A stretch of DNA of 64,000 nucleotides from Paenibacillus zeisoli (GTDB taxonomy: Bacteria; Bacillota; Bacilli; Paenibacillales; Paenibacillaceae). This document shows positions 44,209 through 52,639 of this stretch, piece by piece. The stretch spans positions 62,001-126,000 of the forward strand of contig NZ_RZNX01000006.1 in assembly GCF_003994465.1 (NCBI RefSeq). Direction: 5' to 3'. Made by a program: the position numbers and the translations under genes. How positions within the stretch are numbered: position 1 is the stretch's first letter; every line of letters begins with the position of its first letter. The notes under the pieces are model-generated. The model made no database searches. It saw nothing but the letters and a program-made list of their open reading frames with translations, and was not told the origin of the DNA.

Positions 44209-45065
44209 TATTGACCTCCCTCCCCTTGAAAGCTGTCTCTCCAGCGGAGCAGCCTGCGCTCTACGAGCAGAACGAGTGAATCCGAAAGCTTGCCTACGAT
44301 GGCGAAGACCACAATCCCGACGAACATGACTGTCGTCAGAGACATCGACCGGGCATCATTGATCATGAAGCCGATTCCCGATGTAGATCCCATCATCTCG
44401 GCTACGACCAGACCAATCCAGGCAACCCCAAGTGAGAGGCGGGTACCAAGCAGGATATTAGGCAGCGAAGCTGGCAGAATTAATTTCATAATCATTTGCA
44501 TGCGGCTGAACTCAAGAACTCGGGCTACATCGAACAGCTTGTTATCCACGCTGCGAATGCCGAGGAATGTATTAATATAGAGCGGAAAGAAGGATCCCTT
44601 GGCAATCAACAGCAGCTTGGATTCCTCCCCGAATCCGAACCATAGAATGAACAGGGGCGCAATGGCCAGGTGGGGGAGTGTCCGCAGCATTTGCAGGGAT
44701 GGGTTCAGCAGCCTCTCGGCTTTATGGGAGAAGCCTACCCATAGACCTGCGGCAAGTCCGAGTCCACCTCCCATCAAGAAGCCGAACAGGACTCTCCATG
44801 TCGAAATACCGAGATTGCTGAGGAGCTCCCCGCTGAGGAGCATGGCCCTGAATTCTTCCCAAATATCGAAGGGAGCCGGCAGCAATATGGGATTAAGAAG
44901 CTCCGCAGAGCCAGCAGCCTGCCAGACCACGAGAAGCGTGAGCGGCAGCAGCAGTCCGATCCATCGGTTCGTCAGGCGAACGGATCTTTGACGTGCTTTC
45001 CGGATTTGCGGCGAGCTGTGAAGCCCGCCTTGAAGTGTCTTATTTCGAGTGCTTGCAGGGAACAT
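44208..45065 (-). CDS. Aliphatic sulfonate-type ABC permease (SsuC-like), first of a tandem pair
   Basis: A 285-residue inner-membrane protein of the SsuC/TauC branch. The N-terminal 35 residues are basic (RNKTLQGG, RKARQRSVRLTNR). The EAA loop is VDNKLFDVARVLEFSRMQMIMKLILPASLPNILLG. It is preceded by the binding-protein gene and overlaps the next permease. Two permease genes suggest a heterodimeric channel, whereas the second operon in this window has only one. Confidence 0.92.
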   Translation of the reverse strand: MFPASTRNKTLQGGLHSSPQIRKARQRSVRLTNRWIGLLLPLTLLVVWQAAGSAELLNPILLPAPFDIWEEFRAMLLSGELLSNLGISTWRVLFGFLMGGGLGLAAGLWVGFSHKAERLLNPSLQMLRTLPHLAIAPLFILWFGFGEESKLLLIAKGSFFPLYINTFLGIRSVDNKLFDVARVLEFSRMQMIMKLILPASLPNILLGTRLSLGVAWIGLVVAEMMGSTSGIGFMINDARSMSLTTVMFVGIVVFAIVGKLSDSLVLLVERRLLRWRDSFQGEGGQ

Positions 45066-45088
45066 GGACAGCGCCTCATTTCGAAATG

Positions 45089-46111
45089 CTATTTAGTGGA
45101 TGACGCGGATTTGAGTGCTTCTTCAATGAACTTGTTGTTCACGACTTCCGATACATCAATCTGTCTGCGGATGGTTCCAATAGACTTCTGGAAGTCCGCG
45201 GTCTTTTGAAGTTCTGTAATAATATCCTGACTGACCGGAATGTTGATGGACTTGGATCGCTTCAGCATGCCTCCGACAATAGCCTCAGGAATTTTGTAGT
45301 CTGCCGCATATTTCTTGGTGGCCTCAGCTGAATTCTGCTCTTCCCATAGCCGCGACTTCTCCAGCACGGATAAATAAGTAGTGACAAGTTCCGGATATTT
45401 ATCGGCGATCTCTTTACGAACAATCACAAAGGACGGGGCAAGAACGCCAAGAGACTCGCCTTCTGCCAGCACTTTTCCTTTTCCGGTAAGCGTGTTAATG
45501 GTGATAAAAGGATCCCAGGTCGCCCAGGCATCAACTTTGCCCGAGTCAAAAGCAGGCTGAGCCTCATTCGGCTGAAGCTGGATGATCTGCACCTCCGACG
45601 CTTCAATTCCGGCATCATGCAGTCCACGCGTCAGGAGGTTATAGGCATTGCTTCCCTTGGTAACGGCAACCCTTTTCCCTTTCAAATCCTTAATATCTTT
45701 GAGCGTGCTGTTCGCCGGCACAATGATTGCCGTGTTCTGCTTCCCGTCAAGAATTTGGGATATAATCTCGAACTTGATCCCCGCCGCTTGGGCCGCGATC
45801 ACAGGCATATTCCCGAGGGCTGCGAAATCCAGCTTATCTGAAGCCATGGCCTCCGTCATCGGCGGTCCGCTCTGGAATTCTGCCCATTCCACTTTGACGC
45901 CCAGCTTCTCGAAAGCCTGCTCATACCATTTCTCTTCTCTGGCTTTGCCATATAAGCCGCCGCTTCCTTGAACACCCAGCTTAAGGGTGAGCCCTTGATA
46001 GTTCGTCTTGCCATCCGCTGTCGTAGTAGCTGCCGCTTGATCCTTGGACGCGCAACCTGCAGTAGTAAGTACAACCAACAGCATCAGCACAGCAAATATC
46101 CGTTTCTTCAT
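45089..46111 (-). CDS. Sulfonate-type ABC substrate-binding lipoprotein (SsuA-like)
   Basis: A 340-residue lipoprotein with signal MKKRIFAVLMLLVVLTTAGC and lipidated C20. The binding domain has VEWAEFQSGPPMTEAMASDKLDFAALGNMP, KGKRVAVTKGSNAYNLL and VDAWATWDPF, typical of the SsuA/NrtA/TauA group. ATG 46111 has AGGAG upstream; the 16 extra in-frame residues before it have no ribosome site. The ligand is probably an organosulfonate or related compound. Confidence 0.92.
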   Translation of the reverse strand: MKKRIFAVLMLLVVLTTAGCASKDQAAATTTADGKTNYQGLTLKLGVQGSGGLYGKAREEKWYEQAFEKLGVKVEWAEFQSGPPMTEAMASDKLDFAALGNMPVIAAQAAGIKFEIISQILDGKQNTAIIVPANSTLKDIKDLKGKRVAVTKGSNAYNLLTRGLHDAGIEASEVQIIQLQPNEAQPAFDSGKVDAWATWDPFITINTLTGKGKVLAEGESLGVLAPSFVIVRKEIADKYPELVTTYLSVLEKSRLWEEQNSAEATKKYAADYKIPEAIVGGMLKRSKSINIPVSQDIITELQKTADFQKSIGTIRRQIDVSEVVNNKFIEEALKSASSTK

Positions 46112-46168
46112 CTCATTCTCTCCTCTAGTAACTTCAAATTTTGTAGGTTTATGATGCACTGCAAGGGC

Positions 46169-46945
46169 TTAAATCCCTGCCCCCAAATCGAGCGCGGGTT
46201 CTTCACCTTTCTCAAAAGCCTGGAGAACCAGGCGGCGCAGCTCCTGGAAGGAAGCTCCGGTTCTTGAACGGGGGAAGGGCAGGTCAATCGGCAGAATTTC
46301 GCGAATGTGACCGGGTCTGGGATTCATAATCACGACCTTTTCCCCGAGAAAAACAGCCTCGTCGAGATCATGGGTGACGAACAGCATCGTCGTCTTGTTG
46401 TTCTGCCAAATATCGAGCAGCACTTCCTGCATATGGGCTCTTGTAAAAGCATCCAGCGCGCCGAAGGGCTCGTCGAGCAGGAGCACATCAGGACTGCGCA
46501 GCAGAGCTCTTGCAATGGCAACACGCTGGGCCATGCCTCCTGACAGCTCACGGGGATAGGCCTTCTCGAATCCTTTGAGCCTAACGAGCTCAATCAGTTC
46601 ATCTACCCTGCGGCGAACGGCCGGATTCTTAAGGGACAGGTTGGCGGCGATGTTCTTCTCTACAGTCAGCCATGGGAACAGGCGCGGTTCCTGGAAGATC
46701 ACACCCTTCTCAATGCCAGGACCGGTAATCGGTCTGCCGTTCAGCTCGGCCTTGCCCTCGTACCCGGTATCCAGACCGCCCACGATCTTGAGCAGGGTGC
46801 TCTTGCCACAACCGCTGGGACCGATGAGCGTGACGAACTCTCCCTGTTTGACCTTGAGCTGGATATTCGAGAGAGCGTGGACAGGACCCGCGGGAGAAGC
46901 AAAAGTACGATTGAGATGTTCGATGACCAAAGAATGCTCAGACAT
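46169..46945 (-). CDS. Sulfonate-type ABC ATPase (SsuB-like)
   Basis: A 258-residue ATPase with Walker [10 protein letters not shown] (about 41-49), the Q-loop FQEPRLFPW, signature LSGGMAQR, Walker [13 protein letters not shown], and H in [29 protein letters not shown] is typical of the SsuB/TauB group. It is the first gene of the minus-strand operon. GGAGG precedes the ATG. Its leader carries an unusual RNA element and a palindrome (see 46966-47095). Confidence 0.94.
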   Translation of the reverse strand: MSEHSLVIEHLNRTFASPAGPVHALSNIQLKVKQGEFVTLIGPSGCGKSTLLKIVGGLDTGYEGKAELNGRPITGPGIEKGVIFQEPRLFPWLTVEKNIAANLSLKNPAVRRRVDELIELVRLKGFEKAYPRELSGGMAQRVAIARALLRSPDVLLLDEPFGALDAFTRAHMQEVLLDIWQNNKTTMLFVTHDLDEAVFLGEKVVIMNPRPGHIREILPIDLPFPRSRTGASFQELRRLVLQAFEKGEEPALDLGAGI

Positions 46946-46965
46946 AACCGTGCCTCCTAAAGTTT

Positions 46966-46985
46966 ATTAAACAAACCTGTTTAAT
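46966..46985 (-). promoter_or_regulatory. Palindromic operator candidate just before the first sulfonate operon
   Basis: ATTAAAC (46966-46972) and GTTTAAT (46979-46985) form a perfect inverted repeat with a 6-bp gap, about 20 bp from the start codon of the ATPase gene. Size and symmetry suit a TetR-type dimer, and a TetR gene lies next to it at 47235. It lies about 155 nt after the promoter, so it would act as a roadblock; an RNA hairpin role is also possible. Confidence 0.45.
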
Positions 46986-46998
46986 TGGTTTTATTCAC

Positions 46999-47095
46999 AA
47001 AAGAGAAGGCAAAGGATACAGAGCAGGATATTCATGCCCGTTGTATGCCTATTGCCAAGTCTCCAGCTGTCTGGTCGAAAATGTGATAATTATCA
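46999..47095 (-). ncRNA. Leader RNA element B, attenuator-like, upstream of the first sulfonate operon
   Basis: Read on the minus strand there is a TGATAATTATCA palindrome (47084-47095), then the motif CGACCAGACAGCTGGAGAC (47059-47077), whose CCAG-acag-CTGG forms a hairpin. Directly after it is a terminator-like stem: GGCAA, AGG and ATACA (47042-47056) pair with TGTAT, CCT and TTGCC (47008-47020), followed by a T-rich run. The same motif order occurs at 47996-48069. It matches no riboswitch class I know. Confidence 0.6.
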
Positions 47096-47147
47096 TTGCA
47101 AATTAGATAAAGTCACAACTTGAATATGTATTCGGTTTGTTATGAGC

Positions 47148-47176
47148 ATTCTATCAGGGGGAGTTTGGGGTGTCAA
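47148..47176 (-). promoter_or_regulatory. Promoter of the first sulfonate operon
   Basis: On the minus strand, TTGACA (47171-47176) and TAGAAT (47148-47153) have a 17-bp spacer. The transcript would start near 47141, giving a leader of about 195 nt before the ATPase gene. Confidence 0.85.
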
Positions 47177-47234
47177 TCATTTTTTTCCTATGAGTTAACT
47201 CGGGTATGCTCAATTGGATCTAGTTAAATGAATT

Positions 47235-47831
47235 CTAAGCTTGGAACAATCCTATCAATCTGTCGACTTCAATAGATATGGGAATCTCGAATCCCGGTGC
47301 CTGCTGAAGCGTCAAGCCTTGGATCATACTGACCAGATAAAAGGCCAGCTTCAGCGGATCGCCTTGAACGATGGTCCCTTCCTGCTGCCCATCCTCCATA
47401 ATACGGGCGAGAGGCTGAAGGTTCGCCGTGAATCTGTCGGTTACGGCTTGTCTGATCTCCAGCGGCACTGTATCCGTAGTTCTGGCAGTTTGAAGCATGA
47501 TCGTATAGGCCCAGTTGATCGGATTGGCAAGCCAGCCCGCGGCAAAATCCTGCAGCTTGATAAGCGCTGGAGTTCCCTGTTCTTCGGCCAGCTCCAACAC
47601 TCTCTTTCCATAATCCAGCTGACCCCGTTTCAGCACTTCGGCAAAAATTTCATCCTTTGATCTGAAGTAATGATACATCGTACCGATGCTGATCCCTGCT
47701 GCCTTCGCGATGTCGCTGATGCTTGTCGATCCGAAGCCTTTAGTAGAAATAACGGTTATAGCTGAATCCAGAATAAGCTGAATTCGTTCATCTCTAACTC
47801 TTTGGTCACGTTCCACATTTCTGGGGCACAT
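47235..47831 (-). CDS. TetR/AcrR-family regulator
   Basis: A 198-residue repressor. The HTH (about 14-60) has ILDSAITVISTKGFGSTSISDIAKAAGISIGTMYHYFRSKDEIF. The C-terminal domain (about 75-195) forms the ligand pocket and dimer interface. AAGGAGG precedes the ATG by 8 nt. It lies between the two organosulfur operons, upstream of one and divergent from the other, so it may control one or both. The palindrome at 46966-46985 is a candidate target. The effector is unknown. Confidence 0.92.
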   Translation of the reverse strand: MCPRNVERDQRVRDERIQLILDSAITVISTKGFGSTSISDIAKAAGISIGTMYHYFRSKDEIFAEVLKRGQLDYGKRVLELAEEQGTPALIKLQDFAAGWLANPINWAYTIMLQTARTTDTVPLEIRQAVTDRFTANLQPLARIMEDGQQEGTIVQGDPLKLAFYLVSMIQGLTLQQAPGFEIPISIEVDRLIGLFQA

Positions 47832-47947
47832 TCTAATTCCTCCTTGAAAGACTGCTTTTATATTGATTGCTCATCTACGGACTATAATAGACATTTGAAA
47901 AGCGAAAGTGAAGTTAAGGAAAATAATATTTATTTCCAGAAAAGGTA

Positions 47948-47976
47948 TTGACTATAGCAGAGGCAAAATGTAATAT
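47948..47976 (+). promoter_or_regulatory. Promoter of the second sulfonate operon
   Basis: TTGACT (47948-47953) and TAATAT (47971-47976) have a 17-bp spacer. The transcript would start near 47984 and run through about 160 nt of leader before the binding-protein gene at 48143. Confidence 0.8.
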
Positions 47977-47995
47977 AACATTCAAATCATAGTAA

Positions 47996-48069
47996 GTCGA
48001 TTGGTTTTATGCGTTAATCGACCGGACCACCGGAGACACGATCATCTTGAAGATGAATGTGTCTTTTTT
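47996..48069 (+). ncRNA. Leader RNA element A with intrinsic terminator, upstream of the second sulfonate operon
   Basis: GTCGATT (47996-48002) can pair with AATCGAC (48016-48022). The motif CGACCGGACCACCGGAGAC (48019-48037) follows and contains the small hairpin CCGG-acca-CCGG (48022-48033). GACAC..CATCTT then pairs with AAGATG..GTGTC (48035-48063), followed by six T: a textbook terminator. The gene starts 74 nt later, so transcription must pass this point. The first stem shares base 48022 with the CCGG hairpin, so the two folds compete. This is the layout of an attenuator or riboswitch, but I recognise no known class. Confidence 0.7.
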
Positions 48070-48142
48070 GCTGCAGCAAATGTATAAGACCGGTTCATCC
48101 GCTCTAAAAGCGCATATCAAATTGCAGATGGAGGTTGTTCTC

Positions 48143-49186
48143 ATGAATCCTATTTCTAAAATTGCCGGTACGGCTATGGCCCTGATGCTTGTATCCTCGC
48201 TGGTGTTGTCCGGCTGCAGCAAAGACAAAACCCCATCGGCAAGCGCAGCCGGCCAGAATGGCCTGGAAGTTGCCGAGCTTCGTTACCAGGGAAATGTGGG
48301 TGCGGTTACCTATCCCGAGCTTGCTGAAGACCTCGGTTATCTGGCTCCGCTCAAATTGAAATTTATCGGAAATACAATCAGCGGACCGCAGGATATCCAA
48401 TCTGTAGTGACTGGAGATACCGACTTCGGAGGAGCGTTTAATGGAGCTATTGTCAAGCTGCTTGCTGCCAAAGCGCCAATTACTCCGGTCATTTCTTACT
48501 ATGGGGTTGATGATAACACCTGGAGCGGATATTACGTGCTGGACGGGAGTTCCATTAAGACAGCCCGGGATCTAATTGGCAAAAGAATTGCCGTTAATAC
48601 GCTTGGAGCCCACCACGAATTCGTGATTAAAGAGTACCTCCACAGACAGGGCCTGACTCAGGATGAGATCAACCAGGTTACGCTAGTTGTTGTTCCGCCA
48701 GTTACAACGGAACAGACGCTGCGGGCCAATCAGGTGGATGTAGCCACACTTGGTGGGATCCTGCGGGACAAAGCATTGGAACGCGGTGGCATTCATCCTC
48801 TTTTCACAGATAAGGAGCTGTTCGGAACGTTCAGCGCAGGCAGCTACGTGTTAACCAATGAATTTATCAAGAATAATCCAAAGGCCACGCGAAAATTCGT
48901 GGAGGCCACAGCCAAAGCCATTGAATGGGCGAGGACAACTCCGCGTGAAGAGGTTGTGGCGAGATACGAGAAGATTATCAAGAATCGCGGCCGCAAGGAG
49001 GATACCAAGGCGATTAAGTACTGGAAGAGTACCGGAATTGCCGGGAAGGGCGGACTTATAGCCGAGAAGGAATTCAGCACCTGGGTCGATTGGCTGGTTA
49101 AGGAGGGCACGATCAAGCAGGGAGAGCTGAATCCGAAAGATCTGTATACCAATGAGTTCAATCCTTACTTGAATGAGGCCAAGTAA
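48143..49186 (+). CDS. Sulfonate-type ABC substrate-binding lipoprotein (SsuA/TauA-like)
   Basis: A 347-residue lipoprotein with hydrophobic signal and lipobox VLSGC (lipidated C25). The binding domain has [69 protein letters not shown] and [14 protein letters not shown] chose ATG 48143, with GGAGG 8 nt upstream; the in-frame upstream extension would start in the leader terminator. It is only distantly similar to the binding protein at 45089, so the two importers probably take different organosulfur compounds. Confidence 0.92.
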   Translation: MNPISKIAGTAMALMLVSSLVLSGCSKDKTPSASAAGQNGLEVAELRYQGNVGAVTYPELAEDLGYLAPLKLKFIGNTISGPQDIQSVVTGDTDFGGAFNGAIVKLLAAKAPITPVISYYGVDDNTWSGYYVLDGSSIKTARDLIGKRIAVNTLGAHHEFVIKEYLHRQGLTQDEINQVTLVVVPPVTTEQTLRANQVDVATLGGILRDKALERGGIHPLFTDKELFGTFSAGSYVLTNEFIKNNPKATRKFVEATAKAIEWARTTPREEVVARYEKIIKNRGRKEDTKAIKYWKSTGIAGKGGLIAEKEFSTWVDWLVKEGTIKQGELNPKDLYTNEFNPYLNEAK

Positions 49187-49218
49187 CTCGCATCATAATC
49201 AGAAAAGGGGTGTTATTG

Positions 49219-50103
49219 ATGAGTATCGATTCCGCTAAAATCAGCATTCAGCAGGTGAATAAATCTTTTCGAGTCCGGCGTAGACCCGGAGATTTGAAAG
49301 GCAGCAGTCAGTCTGTAAAGGCACTGGACCATATTAATCTGGACGTGAAGCCGGGCGAATTCATGGTGATTGTAGGTCCATCAGGATGCGGAAAGTCCAC
49401 CCTGCTCGATCTTCTCGCGGGTCTTACCACGCCGACGAGTGGACAGATCCTTTTGGATGGCAAGCCTATAACCGGGCCTAATCTGGACCGTGGAATTGTG
49501 TTCCAACAGTACGCCTTATTTCCTTGGAAGACGGCCCTGGCCAATGTAGAGTTCGGCCTCGAGACGAAGGGAGTTCCGCGTAAAGAGCGGCGCGCTATCG
49601 CTCAGGAATATATCGAACTTGTGGGTCTTGCCGGTTTCGAGCATCGTTACCCCCATGAACTGTCCGGCGGGATGAAGCAGCGGATCGCGATTGCCAGAAG
49701 CCTGGCCTACGATCCGGAAGTGCTGCTGATGGATGAACCTTTTGCCGCGCTGGATGCCCAGACTCGGGAGTCGCTGCAGAGTGAACTGCTGCGGATCTGG
49801 GAAGCGACGAAGAAGACGATTATCTTCATAACTCATGGAATTGAGGAGGCCGTCTATTTAGGCCAGCGTGTTGCTGTCATGACTTCCCGGCCGGGAAGGA
49901 TTAAAGAAGTGATTGAAGTTCCGTTTGAGGCGAGAACATCAGAGGAGGATCTGCGTGCTCATCCGGACTTCGTCAGATTGCGGCACCAAATCTGGGATTT
50001 GCTAAAAGATGAAGTCAAGCTCGCGCAGGAGCAGGAGAAGGACCGCAGTCTGCAGTCGGGGACCGGCAAAATATCCGGGAAGGGGGCGGCTACCCATGGC
50101 TAA
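49219..50103 (+). CDS. Sulfonate-type ABC ATPase (SsuB/TauB-like)
   Basis: A 294-residue ATPase with Walker [11 protein letters not shown]-loop FQQYALFPW, signature LSGGMKQR, Walker [13 protein letters not shown], and H in [10 protein letters not shown] 15-residue insertion ([13 protein letters not shown]) follows the first strand. The C-terminus carries an extra charged tail. ATG 49219 has AAAGGGG 8 nt upstream. Its end overlaps the permease start by 8 bp. Confidence 0.94.
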   Translation: MSIDSAKISIQQVNKSFRVRRRPGDLKGSSQSVKALDHINLDVKPGEFMVIVGPSGCGKSTLLDLLAGLTTPTSGQILLDGKPITGPNLDRGIVFQQYALFPWKTALANVEFGLETKGVPRKERRAIAQEYIELVGLAGFEHRYPHELSGGMKQRIAIARSLAYDPEVLLMDEPFAALDAQTRESLQSELLRIWEATKKTIIFITHGIEEAVYLGQRVAVMTSRPGRIKEVIEVPFEARTSEEDLRAHPDFVRLRHQIWDLLKDEVKLAQEQEKDRSLQSGTGKISGKGAATHG

Positions 50104-50953
50104 TACGGGAGCAGGAGCAGGAATAGGAGAAGTACTTGTCAGATTGGAGAAGAAGGAACAGAGCACCCAGAGGAGAGCGCTGGGCTGGACCATAGAGAAG
50201 CTGCTTCTGGCGTTCAGGTCATCTATTGTCATAATTGCGTTTATGGTTCTGTGGGAAGTGGCTCCGCGTCTCGGCTGGACCAATGCTACGTTTCTGCCTC
50301 CTCTAAGTGAAGTGCTGAGCACGTGGTGGAGCCTGCTCCTCTCGGGGGATCTTGCCGAACATATGGAAGTTAGTCTCGTTCGCTCTATTGGAGGATTTGC
50401 CCTGGCCCTGGTGGTCAGTGTTCCGCTGGGCTTGGCTATCGGCTGGTGGAAGAGCGTGGCGCAGTACCTGAACCCGCTGCTTGAGTTATTCCGTAATACA
50501 GCGGTGCTTGCGCTGCTTCCGGTGTTTATTATGCTGCTCGGTCTCGGAGAGACCTCCAAGATCGCCATTATCTTCTATGCCTGCGTATTTCCGCTGCTGC
50601 TCAATACGATCAGTGGGGTCAGAAATGTGGATCCGCTGCTCATCCGATCCGCCAGATCGATGGGGTTATCTCCGGTACAGCTATTCCGGAAAGTGGTACT
50701 GCCCGCTTCTGTTCCTACCATATTTGTGGGCATCCGCCAAGCCGGATCGGCCTCCATCCTGGTTCTCGTCGCTGCCGAAATGGCAGGAGCCAAGTCGGGG
50801 CTTGGTTATTTCATCCAGTACACACAGTTCAGCTTTCAGATTACGGAGATGTACGCAGGGATCATTACGATCTCGATCTTTGGTGTCATTCTGAATTACG
50901 CGCTCGTGACTTTGGAGAAGAAATTGACCGCTTGGAAGCAGGTCTCGAATTAG
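50096..50953 (+). CDS. Sulfonate-type ABC permease (SsuC/TauC-like)
   Basis: A 285-residue inner-membrane protein with about six helices after a polar N-terminal 40 residues. The EAA loop is [35 protein letters not shown], and [24 protein letters not shown] is typical of the group. ATG 50096 has AGGGGGCGG upstream and gives the family start; an earlier in-frame ATG lies inside the ATPase gene. A single permease here predicts a homodimeric channel. Confidence 0.93.
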   Translation: MANTGAGAGIGEVLVRLEKKEQSTQRRALGWTIEKLLLAFRSSIVIIAFMVLWEVAPRLGWTNATFLPPLSEVLSTWWSLLLSGDLAEHMEVSLVRSIGGFALALVVSVPLGLAIGWWKSVAQYLNPLLELFRNTAVLALLPVFIMLLGLGETSKIAIIFYACVFPLLLNTISGVRNVDPLLIRSARSMGLSPVQLFRKVVLPASVPTIFVGIRQAGSASILVLVAAEMAGAKSGLGYFIQYTQFSFQITEMYAGIITISIFGVILNYALVTLEKKLTAWKQVSN

Positions 50954-51013
50954 TAGGAATGGTTCTGAGTTTATCCATATAAGAGAACTTAAGAATTACT
51001 AGTAGGCAAGAGT

Positions 51014-51119
51014 GTGAAATGATTCTGGAGAAGCGGAGCGTTCGCCTTTGCTCCCAGACTTCTACCTTTAAACTTCAATTAAGAAGTCTGGGAGCAACAG
51101 CGATCGTAAGAATATTTCA
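51014..51119 (+). repeat. Palindromic intergenic repeat, copy 2
   Basis: A 106-bp imperfect palindrome in the 241-bp gap after the permease gene. The inner arm GCTCCCAGACTTCT pairs perfectly with AGAAGTCTGGGAGC, flanked by CGTTCGC/GCGATCG and GAAATgATTCT/AGAATaTTTC. It aligns with the reverse complement of the element at 24108-24212, which defines a small dispersed family. It contains no gene. Confidence 0.75.
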
Positions 51120-51194
51120 TACGGCTGACTACGTGTAATTCGATAGTTCAACTTATCTAGTAAATATCACGGTCCATTATGAGGAGGAAACCCT

Positions 51195-52562
51195 ATGAGC
51201 AAGAGTACGCGGCAAATGAAACTCGGAGCCTTTCTGATGACACCCGGCCATCACGTGGCAGCATGGCGATTTCCGGGAGCGGAAGCTTCGGAAGTGCTGA
51301 ACCTGAAATTCTACAAGAAGCTGGCCCAGACCGCGGAACGAGGCAAATTTGACATGCTGTTTCTGGCTGACGGATACTCGGTCTCCGAGAAATATGCCGA
51401 GGCCGTGGCCCAGACCGTAACCGTACGTCCGGAGCCGATTACTTTGCTGTCCGCCTTGGCCGCCGTAACGGACCACGTTGGACTTGCTGGAACTGTATCG
51501 ACCACTTATAACGAGCCTTATCATGTGGCCAGAAAGTTTGCCTCACTGGATCATTTGAGCAGCGGGCGCGCAGCATGGAACGTGGTTACCTCTGCGAACC
51601 CGGATGAAGCGCTCAATTTCAACAAGGAGAGCCATCTGCTTCACTCCCTTCGCTACGAACGGGCGGAAGAGTTCCTTAACGTAGTCACGGGGTTGTGGGA
51701 CAGCTGGGAGGACGATGCCTTCTTATTTGATAAGGAGAATGCGGCTTTTGCCGATAAGAACAAGCTTCATACCCTACATCACAAAGGGGAATGGTTCTCG
51801 GTGAAAGGGCCTCTGAATGTTGCCCGCCCAGTTCAGGGGTATCCGGTGATCATACAGGCCGGATCATCCGAGCCTGGCAAGGAGCTTGCCGCACGCACAG
51901 CGGAAGTGATATTCACAGCGTGGCAGACGCTGGAGGAAGCCCAGAACTTCTATAGTGATGTGAAGGGGCGATTAGCCAAGTATGGACGCTCGCCGGAGGA
52001 TCTGAAGATTATGCCTGGGGTATTCCCGATTATCGGAAGAACGGAAGAGGAGGCGAAAGAGAAAAAAGCGCTTCTGGAGCAGCTGATTCCTGAAGAGGCG
52101 GGGATAAGTCTGCTGTCTCAGCTGATCAGCTTCGATCTATCACCATATCCGGTGGATGGACCGCTCCCGGATCTTCCGGAACTGGATCAAATTAATGGAG
52201 GCAAGACCCGGTTCACTCTGCTGAAGGACCTGGCAGAGCGGGAGAATCTGACGATTCGCCAGTTGTATGAGCGGATTGCCGGTGCACGGGGCCACCGCGA
52301 GATCTTAGGTACTCCGGAACAAATTGCAGATCAATTAGAAGAGTGGTTCCTAAGCGGAGCGGCAGACGGATTCAATATTATGCCGCCGTATTTGCCGGGA
52401 GGGCTTGAGGAATTCGTGGATCTGGTTGTACCCGAGCTTCAGAAACGGGGATTGTTCCGTACGGAGTATACAGGAACAACTCTGCGGGATCATCTCGAAT
52501 TGAAGCGGCCGGTGCATCCTGCGGCCTTTGAAGATGCAGCCGTGCTGTATAGCGTCAACTAA
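51195..52562 (+). CDS. FMN-dependent monooxygenase (NtaA/SnaA/DszA type)
   Basis: A 455-residue luciferase-like monooxygenase with the same blocks as its paralogue at 41960: KLGAFLMTPGHHVAAWRFPG, FDMLFLADGYS, VGLAGTVSTTYNEPYHVARKFASLD, GRAAWNVVTSANPDEALNF, VIIQAGSSEPGKELAARTAEVIFTAWQT. It probably uses reduced FMN to break a C-S bond in the compound brought in by the importer upstream. GGAGGAAA precedes the ATG. A TauD-type gene follows in the same direction. Confidence 0.9.
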   Translation: MSKSTRQMKLGAFLMTPGHHVAAWRFPGAEASEVLNLKFYKKLAQTAERGKFDMLFLADGYSVSEKYAEAVAQTVTVRPEPITLLSALAAVTDHVGLAGTVSTTYNEPYHVARKFASLDHLSSGRAAWNVVTSANPDEALNFNKESHLLHSLRYERAEEFLNVVTGLWDSWEDDAFLFDKENAAFADKNKLHTLHHKGEWFSVKGPLNVARPVQGYPVIIQAGSSEPGKELAARTAEVIFTAWQTLEEAQNFYSDVKGRLAKYGRSPEDLKIMPGVFPIIGRTEEEAKEKKALLEQLIPEEAGISLLSQLISFDLSPYPVDGPLPDLPELDQINGGKTRFTLLKDLAERENLTIRQLYERIAGARGHREILGTPEQIADQLEEWFLSGAADGFNIMPPYLPGGLEEFVDLVVPELQKRGLFRTEYTGTTLRDHLELKRPVHPAAFEDAAVLYSVN

Positions 52563-52639
52563 AGCTATTCTTAGTTCTTAACGGTTAACTCTTAACGGTT
52601 TCAAATCCTAATTCAGGATCCAAATAAAAGGAGGAACTA

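Noticed and set aside
47996..48069. S-box (SAM) or T-box riboswitch
   Set aside because: None of the conserved S-box strings or the T-box TGG-containing antiterminator bulge is present, and the leader is too short.
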